64,000 nucleotides of DNA from Ephydatia muelleri (lineage: Eukaryota; Porifera; Demospongiae; Spongillida; Spongillidae): contig JABACO010000001.1 in NCBI GenBank assembly GCA_013339895.1, positions 18,211,370 through 18,275,369 of the forward strand, written 5' to 3'. Shown here piece after piece: positions 44,035 through 54,327 of this stretch. Made by a program: the position numbers and the translations under genes. Under the pieces are notes generated by a model. It was not told the origin of the DNA. It made no database searches and saw only the letters and a list, made by a program, of their open reading frames with translations. The stretch's first letter is position 1. Each line of letters opens with the position of its first letter.

Positions 44035-46608
44035 TCAATAGCGGTCTGGTGGTCTACGTTGACGTTGAGGGTATCGATGAATCCCAGTTTCAGGTGCAGG
44101 TAGATGTTCATTTACTACAGGAGGTTCAACCACTGGTTCAGGTAACTCGGTGTTCTCCACTGCTGGATATTCAGCCACTCTTCCAGGATACTGGTCATTC
44201 ATATAGGGTTCATTTGTATCTTGCTCTGGAATATCCATTGCTGAGTCTGCCTGAATTGGTCCATCAGGTATTCCACAGCTTTTCCCTTCCTCAGTGCCCT
44301 CTCGTAAGGTAGAATCCCCCTTATCCCTTATGTGGTCAACATGTCGCCGCCAATACTGGTTGGGTCCTACCTCCACCAGGTAGGTTAGTGGTCCTCTCCG
44401 TTCTGAAATCACTCCGGAAACCCACTTAGGACCGTTGAGTAGATTCCGAACCATTACATTTTGACCCACCACAAATTCTCTTCCTCTTGCATGTTTATCA
44501 TGAATTAGTTTCTGATGAGCTTGTTGATCTAAAACCATCCGTTGCAGGTCTGGCTTCAGCATGTCCAACCGGGTTCGCATTGATCGTTTCAAAAACAATT
44601 CACAAGGAGCAACATCAGTAGTCGTGTGTGGAGAGCTGCGATATTTCAACAGAAATTGACAAAGCCGATACTTCAAGTCACACCCTTCCCGGTCTCCAGC
44701 CAACATTGCCTTTTTGAATGTTTGGATGAATCTTTCTGCCAATCCATTGGATGAAGGGTGGTAAGGAGCACATCGGATATGTTTGATACCATTGTTTCTC
44801 ATGAATGTTTCAAACTCTGCAGAGACAAATTGTGGTCCATTGTCTGATACTACTTGTTCTGGAAGGCCATATGATGAGAACAACTCTCGTAATACTTCTA
44901 TTGTCCTTTGTGATGTTGTGGATTGCATCATTTTCACTTCAGGCCATTTTGAATGTGCATCTATGACGACCAGGAACATATGGCTCTTGAATGGTCCTGC
45001 GAAGTCAATATGCACCCTCTTCCATGGTTGGGTAGGCCAAATCCAGGGATGGAGTGGGGCCACAGGAGGATTGTTCTTCACTTCTTGACAACTGAGGCAA
45101 CTCTTGGCTTTCTCTTCCAAACATTTGTCAAGCCCTGGCCACCATAAATAACTTCTTGCAAGTGCCTTCATTCTTGATGCTCCGGGGTGTTCTTTGTGTA
45201 ACTCCTGTAGCACATGCTCTTGTAATTTAGCAGGCACCACAACCCTAATACCCCACATTAAGCAATCTCCCTCCACTGTCAGCTCATTCCTGCGTGTCCA
45301 ATAAGGTTTCAGGTTCTCAGGAACTATACTTGGCCAACCATTCCTTGTAAAAGTAACCACTTGGCTCAAAATGGGATCTTGACGAGTAACCTTTCGCAAT
45401 TGCATGGCAGTCACTGGAAGAGCCTCGATCTGACCTACATTGAAAACATCACTGTCTGAAGTAGCTGTCCCTGCATCGGCTATGATAGAGAGAGGTAACC
45501 TGGACAAACCATCAGCATTTGCATGCTGTGCTGTAGGTCTGAATTCCAAATCATACTCATAAGCTGATAATAAAAGAGCCCATCTCTGTAACCGCGCTGC
45601 AGCCAATGGGGGTACACCGGTCTTTGGGCCTAGAATTGTCGTCAAAGGCTTATGATCTGTAAGCAGTGTGAACCGACGCCCATAAAGGTACTCGTGAAAC
45701 TTCTTAACCCCAAATATGAGAGAGAGAGCCTCTTTTTCTAGCTGGGCATAGTTCCGTTCACTAGCATTTAAAGTTCGTGATGCGAAAGCGATAGGCCGTT
45801 CACTTCCATCAGGCAGTGTGTGAGAAATTACAGCCCCAATGCCATACGCAGAAGCATCTCCAGCCAACTTAATGGGTAAGGTAGGATCATAATGTACTAA
45901 CACATTGGGTGATGTCAGACACTGTTTAGCTTGCTTAAATGCCTGCTCACGCTGATCAGTCCATTTCCACTGAACATCCTTTCTGAGCAGCTCATTAAGA
46001 GGATTAAGAAGTGTTGCCAGGTTTGGAATGAATTTTGAGTAATAATTTATCATCCCCAAAAATGACCGAAGTTGAGGCACACTACTGGGTACTGGGGCCA
46101 TCAAAACGGCGTCTAACTTCTCTCCAGTAGCATGGATTCCATTGGCATCAATCCTGTGACCCAGATATTGCACAGATGTAGTAAGAAAACAACATTTTTC
46201 TTTGTTCACTCTCAACCCTTCATTCTGTAAACGCTTCAGCACCTCCTCTACGGTAGCGAGATGTTCCTCTTTGTTCTTTCCTACTATCAATGTGTCATCT
46301 AAGTAGCATAACACCCCCGACATTCCTTGAAGAATTGTATCCATGGCTCGTTGAAAAATTGCAGGAGCTGAAGCAATTCCAAATGGTAAGCGTGTGTACC
46401 GGTAAAGCCCACGATGTGTGTTAATGGCAACAAATTGCCGAGATACCTCATCAAGCTCCATCTGTGTATAGGCTTGAGCTAAATCCAGTTTGGTAAACCA
46501 CTTGCCACCTGAAAGAGCAGCAAACAAATCACTGGGCTTAGGCAGAGGATACTGGTCTACCATCAATGCCTGATTTATGGACACTTTATAATCACCACAC
46601 AGTCGCAC
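44035..46608 (-). CDS. Gypsy 2 RT-RNase H-integrase frame
   Basis: 857 codons, open throughout, ending with a basic tail (RYPQRQRRPPDRY). RT shows MRLCGDYKVSINQALMVDQY, then TKLDLAQAYTQMEL and the active site CYLDDTLIVG. RNase H shows LAGDASAYGIGAVISHTL. Integrase shows the zinc part (EHPGASRMKALARSYLWWPG, CLSC) and the core with D (VIDAHSKWPEV), D (VSDNGPQFVSAEF) and E (SSNGLAERFIQTF). Catalytic motifs are intact. The first part of RT lies upstream in another frame (46662-46901), so this frame is not translated from its own ATG unless an upstream break is bypassed. It would carry out reverse transcription and integration of the element. Confidence 0.9.
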   Translation of the reverse strand: MRLCGDYKVSINQALMVDQYPLPKPSDLFAALSGGKWFTKLDLAQAYTQMELDEVSRQFVAINTHRGLYRYTRLPFGIASAPAIFQRAMDTILQGMSGVLCYLDDTLIVGKNKEEHLATVEEVLKRLQNEGLRVNKEKCCFLTTSVQYLGHRIDANGIHATGEKLDAVLMAPVPSSVPQLRSFLGMINYYSKFIPNLATLLNPLNELLRKDVQWKWTDQREQAFKQAKQCLTSPNVLVHYDPTLPIKLAGDASAYGIGAVISHTLPDGSERPIAFASRTLNASERNYAQLEKEALSLIFGVKKFHEYLYGRRFTLLTDHKPLTTILGPKTGVPPLAAARLQRWALLLSAYEYDLEFRPTAQHANADGLSRLPLSIIADAGTATSDSDVFNVGQIEALPVTAMQLRKVTRQDPILSQVVTFTRNGWPSIVPENLKPYWTRRNELTVEGDCLMWGIRVVVPAKLQEHVLQELHKEHPGASRMKALARSYLWWPGLDKCLEEKAKSCLSCQEVKNNPPVAPLHPWIWPTQPWKRVHIDFAGPFKSHMFLVVIDAHSKWPEVKMMQSTTSQRTIEVLRELFSSYGLPEQVVSDNGPQFVSAEFETFMRNNGIKHIRCAPYHPSSNGLAERFIQTFKKAMLAGDREGCDLKYRLCQFLLKYRSSPHTTTDVAPCELFLKRSMRTRLDMLKPDLQRMVLDQQAHQKLIHDKHARGREFVVGQNVMVRNLLNGPKWVSGVISERRGPLTYLVEVGPNQYWRRHVDHIRDKGDSTLREGTEEGKSCGIPDGPIQADSAMDIPEQDTNEPYMNDQYPGRVAEYPAVENTELPEPVVEPPVVNEHLPAPETGIHRYPQRQRRPPDRY

Positions 46609-46661
46609 TGTACCATTCTTCTTAGGTACGACTACTACAGGAGCTGCCCACTCACAATGTG

Positions 46662-48001
46662 TTACTTTTCAATGACGCCAGCTTCCTCAAGTCGATCTAG
46701 TTCCCTCTCCACTGCTTCCTTTAGAGCAAAAGGGACAGGCCTTGGTCGATGAAATTTCGGCTGTACATCTGGTAGCAACTTCAGGGTAGCTTTGAAATGC
46801 CTCATCTTGCCTAGATCATTGCGAAACAAGTCACTGTATCGTTGAATTAAGCTTTCTACAGGAGAACCCAGCACCTGACTGGGCACCTGGTGAATTGCCA
46901 AGCGTGAATCCCGACAGTGTCTTCCAATCTATCTCCATCCGACGTATCCACTCTCTGCCCATCAAACTTGGCCCATCTCCCTTAACCACAATTAGTCTAA
47001 GTTTCAGTGGCTGTCCTTTATATTGCACTCCAACATCAGCTTCTCCTAACACAACCAAAGGTTCTGCAGAATATGTTCTCAAAAATACTCGGGACTTTTT
47101 CAATGTAACAGAACGCAGACCTCTATACGTGCACTCTGATACAATTGACACTGCTGCCCCAGTATCTACTTCCATTCGTATCCAGGAACCATTAATACAA
47201 ACCTTAGCCACCATTGCTGGAGAATGACTCTTCCCAACACAAGATATCACATAACTTTGCTCAACCCCTGGGTCCTCCTCTGCACCCACCCATTTAGCCT
47301 GGCTTCTATTCTTACATACCCGAGCTATATGCCCTTTCTCACCGCATTTGTGACAAGTACAATCCTTCAACCGGCATTGATCTGGAGGATGATTTCTTCG
47401 TCCACAATGAGTGCATTGCTCTCTTGTATCCTTTTCAGAAAGCCTTGTTCTTGATAGTTTATGAACGCCTATGTCAGGGTCCTTAAATTGCTTAGCCTGT
47501 AACTCTGCTGCTTCCTGTGCCTTGGCTAATTCTAAGGCACCAGCGAATGTAAGCTTTGCCTCTGTCAGTAATCTCCTTTGTATGGCCTCGTTCTGTAATC
47601 CACACACCAAGCGATCCCGCAAAGCTTCGTCCAGAAAGTCTCCAAATTGGCAGTTTCTCGCTAGACGGTCGTAGCTCTGCCACAAAATCCGCTACACTTT
47701 CCCCTACCAATTGACTACGGCGGTAAAAACTAAACCGCTCAGCAATACCAATAAGTTTCGGCTCAAAATGGCGTATTAACACCTCTGTCACTTCGCTGAA
47801 CTTCTTCTCTTGTGGCCTAGAAGGCGCCAGAAGATTCCTCAGCACCCCGTACGTCTTGGGTCCAATTACGCTAAGTAGTATCGCTAGCTTTTTGTCCTCA
47901 CCGATACCATTAGCAGAGAAATACAGTTCCACACGCTCGAGATAAGCGGTGATAGGTTCCAGGTCCGTATCGAACTCCTGAAGATGGCCGAATTTCGCCA
48001 T
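46662..48001 (-). pseudogene. Gypsy 2 gag-protease region with frame breaks
   Basis: Gag starts at the ATG at 48001 (MAKFGHLQEFDTDLEP) just after the primer site. The frame breaks near 47670 (one extra base), continues with two CCHC-type knuckles (CTHCGRRNHPPDQC and CHKCGEKGHIARVC) and the protease motif MEVDTGAAVSIVS, breaks again near 46900, and a third time near 46650 at the start of RT. Each break is a single-base change. Confidence 0.85.
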
Positions 48002-48017
48002 CCCACCCTCGTCGCCA
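48001..48017 (-). other. tRNA primer-binding site of gypsy element 2
   Basis: Minus strand TGGCGACGAGGGTGGGA, one base inside the 5' LTR; it differs from the site of element 1 at one position. Confidence 0.7.
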
Positions 48018-48018
48018 G

Positions 48019-48140
48019 TATAATATAGTAAGTTCAGGAGCACATAAACGTACAACTCTGGCCTAAGGAACTGCACAATACTAGTCGCACACTGCGCATG
48101 CGCGCAGGCACTAAATAGGAATATACACAACTATACTACA
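48019..48140 (-). repeat. 5' LTR of gypsy element 2
   Basis: 122 bases, identical to 43880-44001. Confidence 0.92.
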
Positions 48141-48421
48141 ACTCCTTTACGTGCATATCGATTTTGAAGTGATTTGGACATCCCTGCAGGGAGCTACCTG
48201 GATTTTGAACCCCTCGGGGTACTGTGCCTCGTAACGTCAGCAAGCAGCAAGGGTAAGACACCAAAATATATTTTCGTAGAGAGAAGGGGTGTGGCACGAA
48301 GTGTTCGAAATAGGAAGTTGATTGCTTAAACCGTTATGGAGCTTTAGCGATTCAAACGTGAAGCATTTTTATAGCTTTTTATATATATAGCCACTTTTCA
48401 TTATCTCGGAAACTGACCCAT

Positions 48422-48687
48422 TTATATATACACAACTAAGACTGTTTTTGTTGGATAAGGCCTGATACAACCGGCCATCTGTATGGATGTGACAATTGCA
48501 CATTTATGGGAAGATGTTCTGTCATACCGAGAAGATGGTAATGTATGTTTATGGACACTAGTACAGAAAGTAACTCATTTTGTTGTATAATGCTGACATG
48601 AGGCTTACAACTGCCCAGTACATAGCATCATGCAGCTGAAGTATTAATATACATGTACTAAGACTGTAACAAATAGAGATAATCAGT
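48422..48687. other. No gene recognised
   Basis: Short intergenic stretch between the foldback element and the PHD/GPCR remnants. Confidence 0.4.
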
Positions 48688-48890
48688 TTATACTGTACTG
48701 CATGAAGGGCAGTTCCACATTGACCTGTGATCTTTGTGTAAACTTTTGTCGATCTTCATGCAGGCTACATGGAACCACTGCTGGCAAATATCACATTGTA
48801 TCATTTTTGAGCCATCATTAATATGCTGGCAAATACAGTTAGTATCGTGAATACAGCTGCTACGACCTTTGTGCTCTGTCGCGGATAGCG
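48688..48890 (-). pseudogene. PHD-finger C-terminal fragment
   Basis: The frame reads NCICQHINDGSKMIQCDICQ, then QWFHVACMKIDKS, then MWNCPSC and a stop. The spacing C-x-C, C-x-x-C, W-F-H-x-x-C, C-x-x-C fits a PHD zinc finger. A possible acceptor (GTAGCAG) lies near 48890. Its first codons overlap the last codons of the GPCR-like frame on the same strand but in another frame. PHD fingers of this form are common in transposon-linked proteins, so this may be mobile DNA. Confidence 0.55.
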
Positions 48891-49278
48891 AAAAGGATAC
48901 ATGACCAATCCGAACCGGTCGACAGTTATTGCTAACAGGAACGTGTATCTCAGGAGGGCAATGAAGAGGATCATCATTCCAGACACGTAGCACAATGGTC
49001 TCCCAAAAGGCCAGCGACCGTTCGTCAAAGAAATAATGCTTACGATATTGGCAACGATGCTGTAACAGATGTTCGAAATGGTGAGCAGAAGATTGATCAT
49101 TGTATCCTTCTGGTGGGGGACTTGTACATAATAACAATGATCGTAAATGAAGCATTTAGCAACAAGAATGACAGTATTAGATATATGAGCTGTAGTGGTG
49201 TCAACCACGTGGGAGGAGCAATTCAGGATTGAATTCACAAAAGTCAACACTGCCGTTAGTTCTGTTGAACGCACTCAT
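48801..49278 (-). pseudogene. Rhodopsin-type GPCR fragment (TM1-TM4), frameshifted
   Basis: From an ATG at 49278 the minus strand reads MSAFNRTNGSVDFCEFN, with N-glycosylation sites as in a receptor N-terminus. After a frame change near 49205 it gives a TM1-like segment (LQLIYLILSFLLLNASFTII). After a second change near 49100 it gives TM2 (INLLLTISNICYSIVANIVS), a conserved-type WPFGRPLCYVSG, TM3 ending in VDRFGLVMYPFRYP (the DRY position reads DRF) and TM4 (VVAAVFTILTVFASILMM). The frame ends at 48801 without TM5-TM7. It is a truncated, broken receptor gene. Confidence 0.6.
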
Positions 49279-50104
49279 AATCCGGGCAATCAGAGGGTCC
49301 CCCAGGCTTAATTATATAGCAGAAATAATATGCATGTACAAGCATATCATATATACGACTACAGTGTAAATGAGGTTAATATTGAAGTGTGAGGTCATGA
49401 GACAGTCGACAGGTGTCTAAAACCATATAGCAGCTGTCGGCTAGCGACGTGTGTTACAAACAAGGAGGGTCCTTTGATGTGGCCGTACGGCACGGATCTG
49501 TGAAATACATGCATGTTGCACTCTCCGAAGGTAGATAAATTCTACGAAGTAATAAAACTGCGCTAATGTGGCTGTGCATTTTTTCATGTATCTGCCAAAA
49601 TTCACACCTGTGTGTCCGTTCACACAAACAAGGAGGAGTGCATCGTAGCTCTGGAATCGGTCATTACCGAGTCCGTAGCTACCATACTGGCTGCATGTAT
49701 TATGGCTCTAGGTAACGGAAACTCTACAGAGTTGGCTATACATGTACCTATTGGTGCTGAACATGTGATAGCATTGCTTAATTACATGATACGTGATGCA
49801 CTTTCAATTGGAGAACATCTTTTTTTGTTGTTATTTTTTAATGGTCTTCTAGCAAACATTATACTGACGTTATGTTCTAAAATGCAAGTAAACATTTCAA
49901 GCAAAACTTCGATCTACATGTACATGTATAGCTTCTTGTTGTTCTTCCAAACAGCTAATGTCATATTTATCTTTTCCACTATTACCCCCATTTGCCTGAG
50001 AATGAATCGGCAGATATGACGTGCCCTCTTAATGCACTTGTGTTCAGCACTGATTAATTAATGAGTGCAACGTCTTGGGAACTTCTTTTCTCCTAATTCA
50101 ATCG
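49279..50104. other. No firm gene
   Basis: An open frame at 49612-50019 (plus, 135 codons) contains two hydrophobic stretches (HLFLLLFFNGLLANIILTL and MYSFLLFFQTANVIFIFSTI) but no recognisable family. It is open by AT-rich composition as much as by design; I list it only as a possibility. Confidence 0.3.
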
Positions 50105-50235
50105 CTCCGCTGTCCGTCCGGTTGATCAACGGGAAGGCCGGTTGATCAACGTGACGGCACGTTTATCAACGGGAAAGCAGATTGATCAACGGGTCGACCA
50201 GTTGAAAAATGGAAAAACCGATTGATCAACGGAAT
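50105..50235. repeat. Degenerate tandem array of GTTGATCAACGG units
   Basis: Six imperfect units of about 21 bases on the theme CCGGTTGATCAACGGGAAGG. The unit theme is related to the CGGGTCAACCGG arrays at 9380 and 32926. Confidence 0.8.
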
Positions 50236-52454
50236 GGCAAGCTGCCCTATACAAGTACATATTACATATCCCACGTAATGATCACATTATAAAACTCACT
50301 GGCCTAGCTGACCATTACAATGGTACGTGTATTGGATCACAAGTTATGTCCAGGGGTGTGATGATATGGCTGTATATATAGTACTGCACTGGGCCATTTG
50401 CATGCGTCTAACGTTCTGCATAATTTGCACTTCCATGACAGCTGTCTGTTTCTGATGAGCTTAGATGGAACAGAAATGTAGCCACTGTGGTACCATTGTC
50501 TGCAGAGAAGCACTGGATCATACCCATACATGTATCCAGAAATTCCATTTTAAGTCGTACATATTTTCCGTGCATGGATAGAGATAAATCGGAAAATCAT
50601 AATGATATATATTTTATGGCCATTTGCACTGAAAGGAACAGTGCTAAAAATTGTCAAAGAAAAAGTAATTAGTACTTGTGGTCGCGGTCATTATGTAATG
50701 CAGTAAATCGCACGCGATCTCAGATCGGTCCTTAACACATAACCATTTGCGGAAATGCTTCAAAGTCCGGAGGTGGCATTTATTATAGCTGCGCCTCAGC
50801 CTGTCTTTGATCAGCCAACAGTAAGACCGATCATATTGTGCAAGATCCCCGGTGCATCTGGCCATGGCAAGTACAGTGGAAGCTCAAACTGCTGAGGAAG
50901 CCAAAAGTTTGTCCAAGGCTAAGTCGTGTGACCGGAAGCCCGTAATAGACCTGCAGATGCCAGCCAGCCATGTTAACAGAAGTATCAACCAGTTCAACGT
51001 TTGATGCGTGGCCATGGTGCTGAGACACACTTACACGCTAGTCTGGCGTAGCACAACCACGCTTATTACTTACAAGTACAATGTACAGTTCGTTGCCCCG
51101 TTCAGGGTACCGGGTACTAGTAAAAGCGGGCCAGGATTGAACGTGTGTTGGCTTTTTCTGGCTGTCAAACGATACGTTTTTTTTTTTAAGTTAAGCTTTC
51201 TTGCCTTTGGAATACCTGTATGGGGAAATCTGCCAGACTATCCTTTTCTAACAGAAATCGTAAGGTCTGCACCCGTAGTAAAGTTTATGCAGGGAATAAT
51301 TGAACCGGATTCGCATCGCATGCGAAACAACTTTAATAATTTGTCGCAGAAAATTGCGATGCGTAGTTTGTTATGTTCTCGAATATGCCATCGCAGTATC
51401 AATCTACCCACGTTTGCAGATACATACTCAGCGAAGAGAGTCTGAGTGCTCTATGTACGGTACAAAAGAAGACACGCCGTCGATTATGAACAATACATTG
51501 CTTCCTGTTCCAAGACGTTGCTATAATTTCAGCAGGACAGACTCACGTGATATCGAAACTATGTTGGCAAAACTGTATATAGAACTGTAAATTAGATTTT
51601 ATTCATTGCATTCTCCGCACTATAGGTGCAAATTAATGGGACTTTTTTGCTCAGGTGTTAAGACTACCTACACCCATACAGCAAGCGGAACAGCTCACAC
51701 AAGTGGAACAGTTTGCAAATATATATTTGGTGCTAAATTGATCAATTTCATGTGTTTTTTTTGGTGTCATGATTATTATCAATTGTATTGAAATCAATTT
51801 CTATTATTGGTTTCCATAGAAACATAAAACCGGCTGGCGCTCTGAGGTAATATCCTAATGAACTAATTTTATACTTTTTTAAAAAACCTGGATGATTACA
51901 AGACGTTTTAAATATCCTGGAATGAGTAGATATGTGACACATAACCTGAAACGCTAGGCAGAAGTGGAATAGTTCTAATCTACGCAAGTTACAAGCAATA
52001 AACCAGTGTATTTAAGGCTAACAATTGTGTAATCAAATTTCATGAGCTTACAATACATCACACAAATGGTTAATCATTTCTAGCCTAGTGAAGCGGTGTT
52101 ACTTCATCATTCTATTATTAATAATAATATGCAAAATGAGTAACCACATCGCCCTGAAAAATGTTGAAACATTATTAGTGCATCCCGTGCGGCCGTTTGC
52201 GGATTGAAACTCATGATGTTGATGATGTAATACATTTGCAACCAATGATATACGTGCGCGCTAGCGATGCAGTCGCGGATCAACCGTTAGGAAAGTCAGC
52301 GGCAGGTTTGCAATTGATTTATTTAGCTACCAGTTCACAGCTTTTGCTAAGGTACTTGCATGCACTTCGCATCGTATATACATTGTTTTCTAACTATTCA
52401 AACAAATGCTATTATCAAAGGCTCATTTTACTTTCTTGCTTTCTTAAGTTTGCA
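50236..52454. other. No firm gene
   Basis: A minus-strand frame at 50337-50531 resembles a decayed PHD finger (LCRQWYHSGYISVPSKLIR, WKCKLC). Frames at 50644-51590 on both strands have no recognisable domain and overlap each other. The remainder is AT-rich. Confidence 0.35.
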
Positions 52455-52489
52455 GTCCACATACAGGGCTCTTTAGGATTGGTCCGGCG

Positions 52490-52630
52490 AGGGGGTGGAA
52501 GCTTACAGCAAGGGGGTACGGGAGAGCGCTGTAACTCAGCAGGGTTGCCGTAGGCCAGCCAGGGGTCTGGCCTGAGGCCGGCCGACCTGACTGCCTGGCC
52601 TGATAGGCCGACCTGTCAGGCCAATCAATT
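52490..52630. repeat. GC-rich repeat with GGCC palindromes, copy 1
   Basis: Shares 'agcttacagc', 'agggttgccg' and a GGCCTGATAGGCC-type palindrome with 53790-53880. Perhaps transposon ends in direct orientation around the BED frame. Confidence 0.5.
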
Positions 52631-52654
52631 ATAAATTATTCGGTGTTCAATTAA

Positions 52655-53026
52655 TTGATACGCATGCAACGTGATTTTGCCTCCGCTATGTCGATCGACA
52701 ATTCTCCTGGTCCATCATCTTTAAACACTCCTCTGCCTTCCACTCATCACCTCGAACCTTGTCCTAACCCCGATCTGTGGGAATACAACTCCGAGGAGCT
52801 TGTGAGATTTGTACCTATGCGAAAGCGTAGCGGTAGCACTAGCACATCCGCTGTCTGGTCCCATTTCAAGGTCCATACATCGAAGGAGAAAAGTTACGCC
52901 GATAAAGCTTGGTGTGACTATTGCCACAAGCCGTTCGTCAGGGAATACTCTAGTACTCTTTTTAGGCACATTGCTCTCTGTGCCAGCACCTCATGCTGCA
53001 TCCTGGCTACTGGTCACACCTCCTAG
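52655..53026 (+). CDS. BED-type zinc finger protein fragment (hAT-like N-terminus)
   Basis: 124 codons. A Ser/Pro-rich start (SPGPSSLNTPLPSTHH) is followed by a BED-like domain: SAVWSHFKVH, AWCDYCHKPF, and STLFRHIALC, giving C-x-x-C then H-x3-C spacing. BED fingers sit at the N-terminus of hAT transposases and of host genes derived from them. No transposase core follows on this strand, and the frame runs out soon after the finger, so this is probably a truncated hAT gene. Confidence 0.55.
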   Translation: MIRMQRDFASAMSIDNSPGPSSLNTPLPSTHHLEPCPNPDLWEYNSEELVRFVPMRKRSGSTSTSAVWSHFKVHTSKEKSYADKAWCDYCHKPFVREYSSTLFRHIALCASTSCCILATGHTS

Positions 53027-53357
53027 TCATGACCTGCCAATGAACTGTAATTCTTCATCCAATGGTGGCTAGGGATGGACACGGCTAGAGGCTCCTCATG
53101 TTCTTTGTGCCCTGGCGCTACTACCTGTAAACAGGGCGGTGATGCTGTCCAGTGCCCAGCCATTGAATCACATATATGTAACAATGAGTAAACAAGCACA
53201 TACATGTAATGCATACACACCACAAGCTATAGTGTTTTCATTGTGGACACCACTGTGTACATTGTGTATTTTGTGTACATGAATTCACTTACTTTGAGCC
53301 ATTTCTTGTGTGTATACGTATGTTGATTTCGTTTAAGATAGCTATAGCTGCTTAAAA

Positions 53358-53775
53358 TGAGCGTATACGAAGCAAAGTGCATACAAGTACCTTGATGAAC
53401 TAGTGTCGAAACTTGCTGAACCTGGAACGTACGTAGAGGTGGAGACTAGAAACTTCAAGAGAGAAACATAAATTAGCGTGCGTAGCGAATTGAAGTGCGT
53501 ACAAGTACTTCAGCAAAAGCTGTGAACTGGTATCGAAACTTGCTAAAGCTGGCGTACGTATGCAAGTAGCGGCATACTGTAAGTACCTTTAAACTTTGCT
53601 TTAACAAAAGCTGTGAACATGTATCGAAACTTGCTAAAGCTGGAACGCTACATGTACGTTGATGTGGAGACTAGAAACTTCAACAAAGAAAACTTCATGA
53701 GCGCACGTATACGAGTAGTAAATTGAAGTGCACACAAGTACCTTTAGCAGAAGCTAAAAAGTGCGAAGCGGCTGT
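53358..53775. repeat. Degenerate ~130-base tandem repeats (about 3 copies)
   Basis: Each unit contains ATCGAAACTTGCTAAAGCTG, GGAGACTAGAAACTTCAA and GAAGTGCAYACAAGTACCTT words in the same order. Confidence 0.75.
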
Positions 53776-53789
53776 GGCTCCTCCCCTGA

Positions 53790-53880
53790 CCGGAGCTTAC
53801 AGCCAGGGTTGCCGAAGGCCATGCAGCCGGCCTGACAGGCCAGGGATCTAGCCTATCAGGCCGGACCACGCCCACCCTAA
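53790..53880. repeat. GC-rich repeat with GGCC palindromes, copy 2
   Basis: Direct-orientation counterpart of 52490-52630. Confidence 0.5.
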
Positions 53881-54108
53881 GCATCATGCAGTATGTTAGA
53901 CGGGCTTCTGATTGAAAACTCAATCATCAACTATTATTACTTTTTATTGACGTCAAATGGTGCATACAAATCCTTGATTCCTAATTACATTTTATATGTT
54001 GTCAACTGCAATCATATTCAGTATACACAAGACTGAAGTATTGTATTATCTTATTACGGAGGATTTGGTGCAACCAATAAATATATACGAAGTAGTAGTG
54101 AAATGACT

Positions 54109-54327
54109 TTACACATTCACCAAATGCACGATTTGGCATCTTTGCTGCATCTGTTGTGAGTGAAACAGAACTGGATTGTCCTTCAACTTGAACATCATAT
54201 CCTCATACAACTCATCTATCATTTTGGTGACCTTTGTCCTGCCAGGCATCTTAAAGGAACCTCTTGAAATGCATGCAACAAATTCACTGAAAGTTAGACT
54301 GCCAACAAGAGTAAATTTTCGCACCAT
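54109..54327 (-). pseudogene. hAT-like transposase fragment
   Basis: The minus-strand frame reads TFSEFVACISRGSFKMPGRT, then KVTKMIDELYEDMMFKLKDN, a pattern like the segment after the BED domain in hAT transposases (PSRxTV..xIxxLYxxxK). Upstream, HDKAMKLIAHAW-like sequence lies in another frame. It is short and broken. Confidence 0.4.

Larger units (their letters stand above)
43880..48140 (-). mobile_element. Gypsy-type LTR retrotransposon 2 (recent)
   Basis: LTRs of 122 bases (43880-44001 and 48019-48140) are identical as far as I can compare them. ACTCC is duplicated on both sides (43875-43879 and 48141-48145). Coding is on the minus strand. The internal region (about 4.0 kb) holds gag, protease, RT, RNase H and integrase. 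Despite identical LTRs there are three frame breaks. No envelope-like frame is present. Confidence 0.95.
43093..48421. mobile_element. Large foldback element, split by two insertions
   Basis: The ends read TGGGTCGGTTTCCGAG at 43093 and its near complement ending at 48421. The left arm (43093-43131, 43384-43735) pairs with the right arm (43765-43879, 48146-48421), as shown by shared segments 'gaaaagtggctatatata', 'ggtagctccctgcagg' and 'cacgtaaaggagt'. A hairpin around 43740 forms the centre. A 252-base MITE interrupts the left arm and a gypsy element the right arm. Without these the element would be about 0.8 kb. No protein is encoded. Confidence 0.82.

Noticed and set aside
43880-48140. Retroviral-type element with envelope
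   Set aside because: After the integrase there is only a short Pro/Glu-rich tail and the LTR; no room or motif for an envelope gene.
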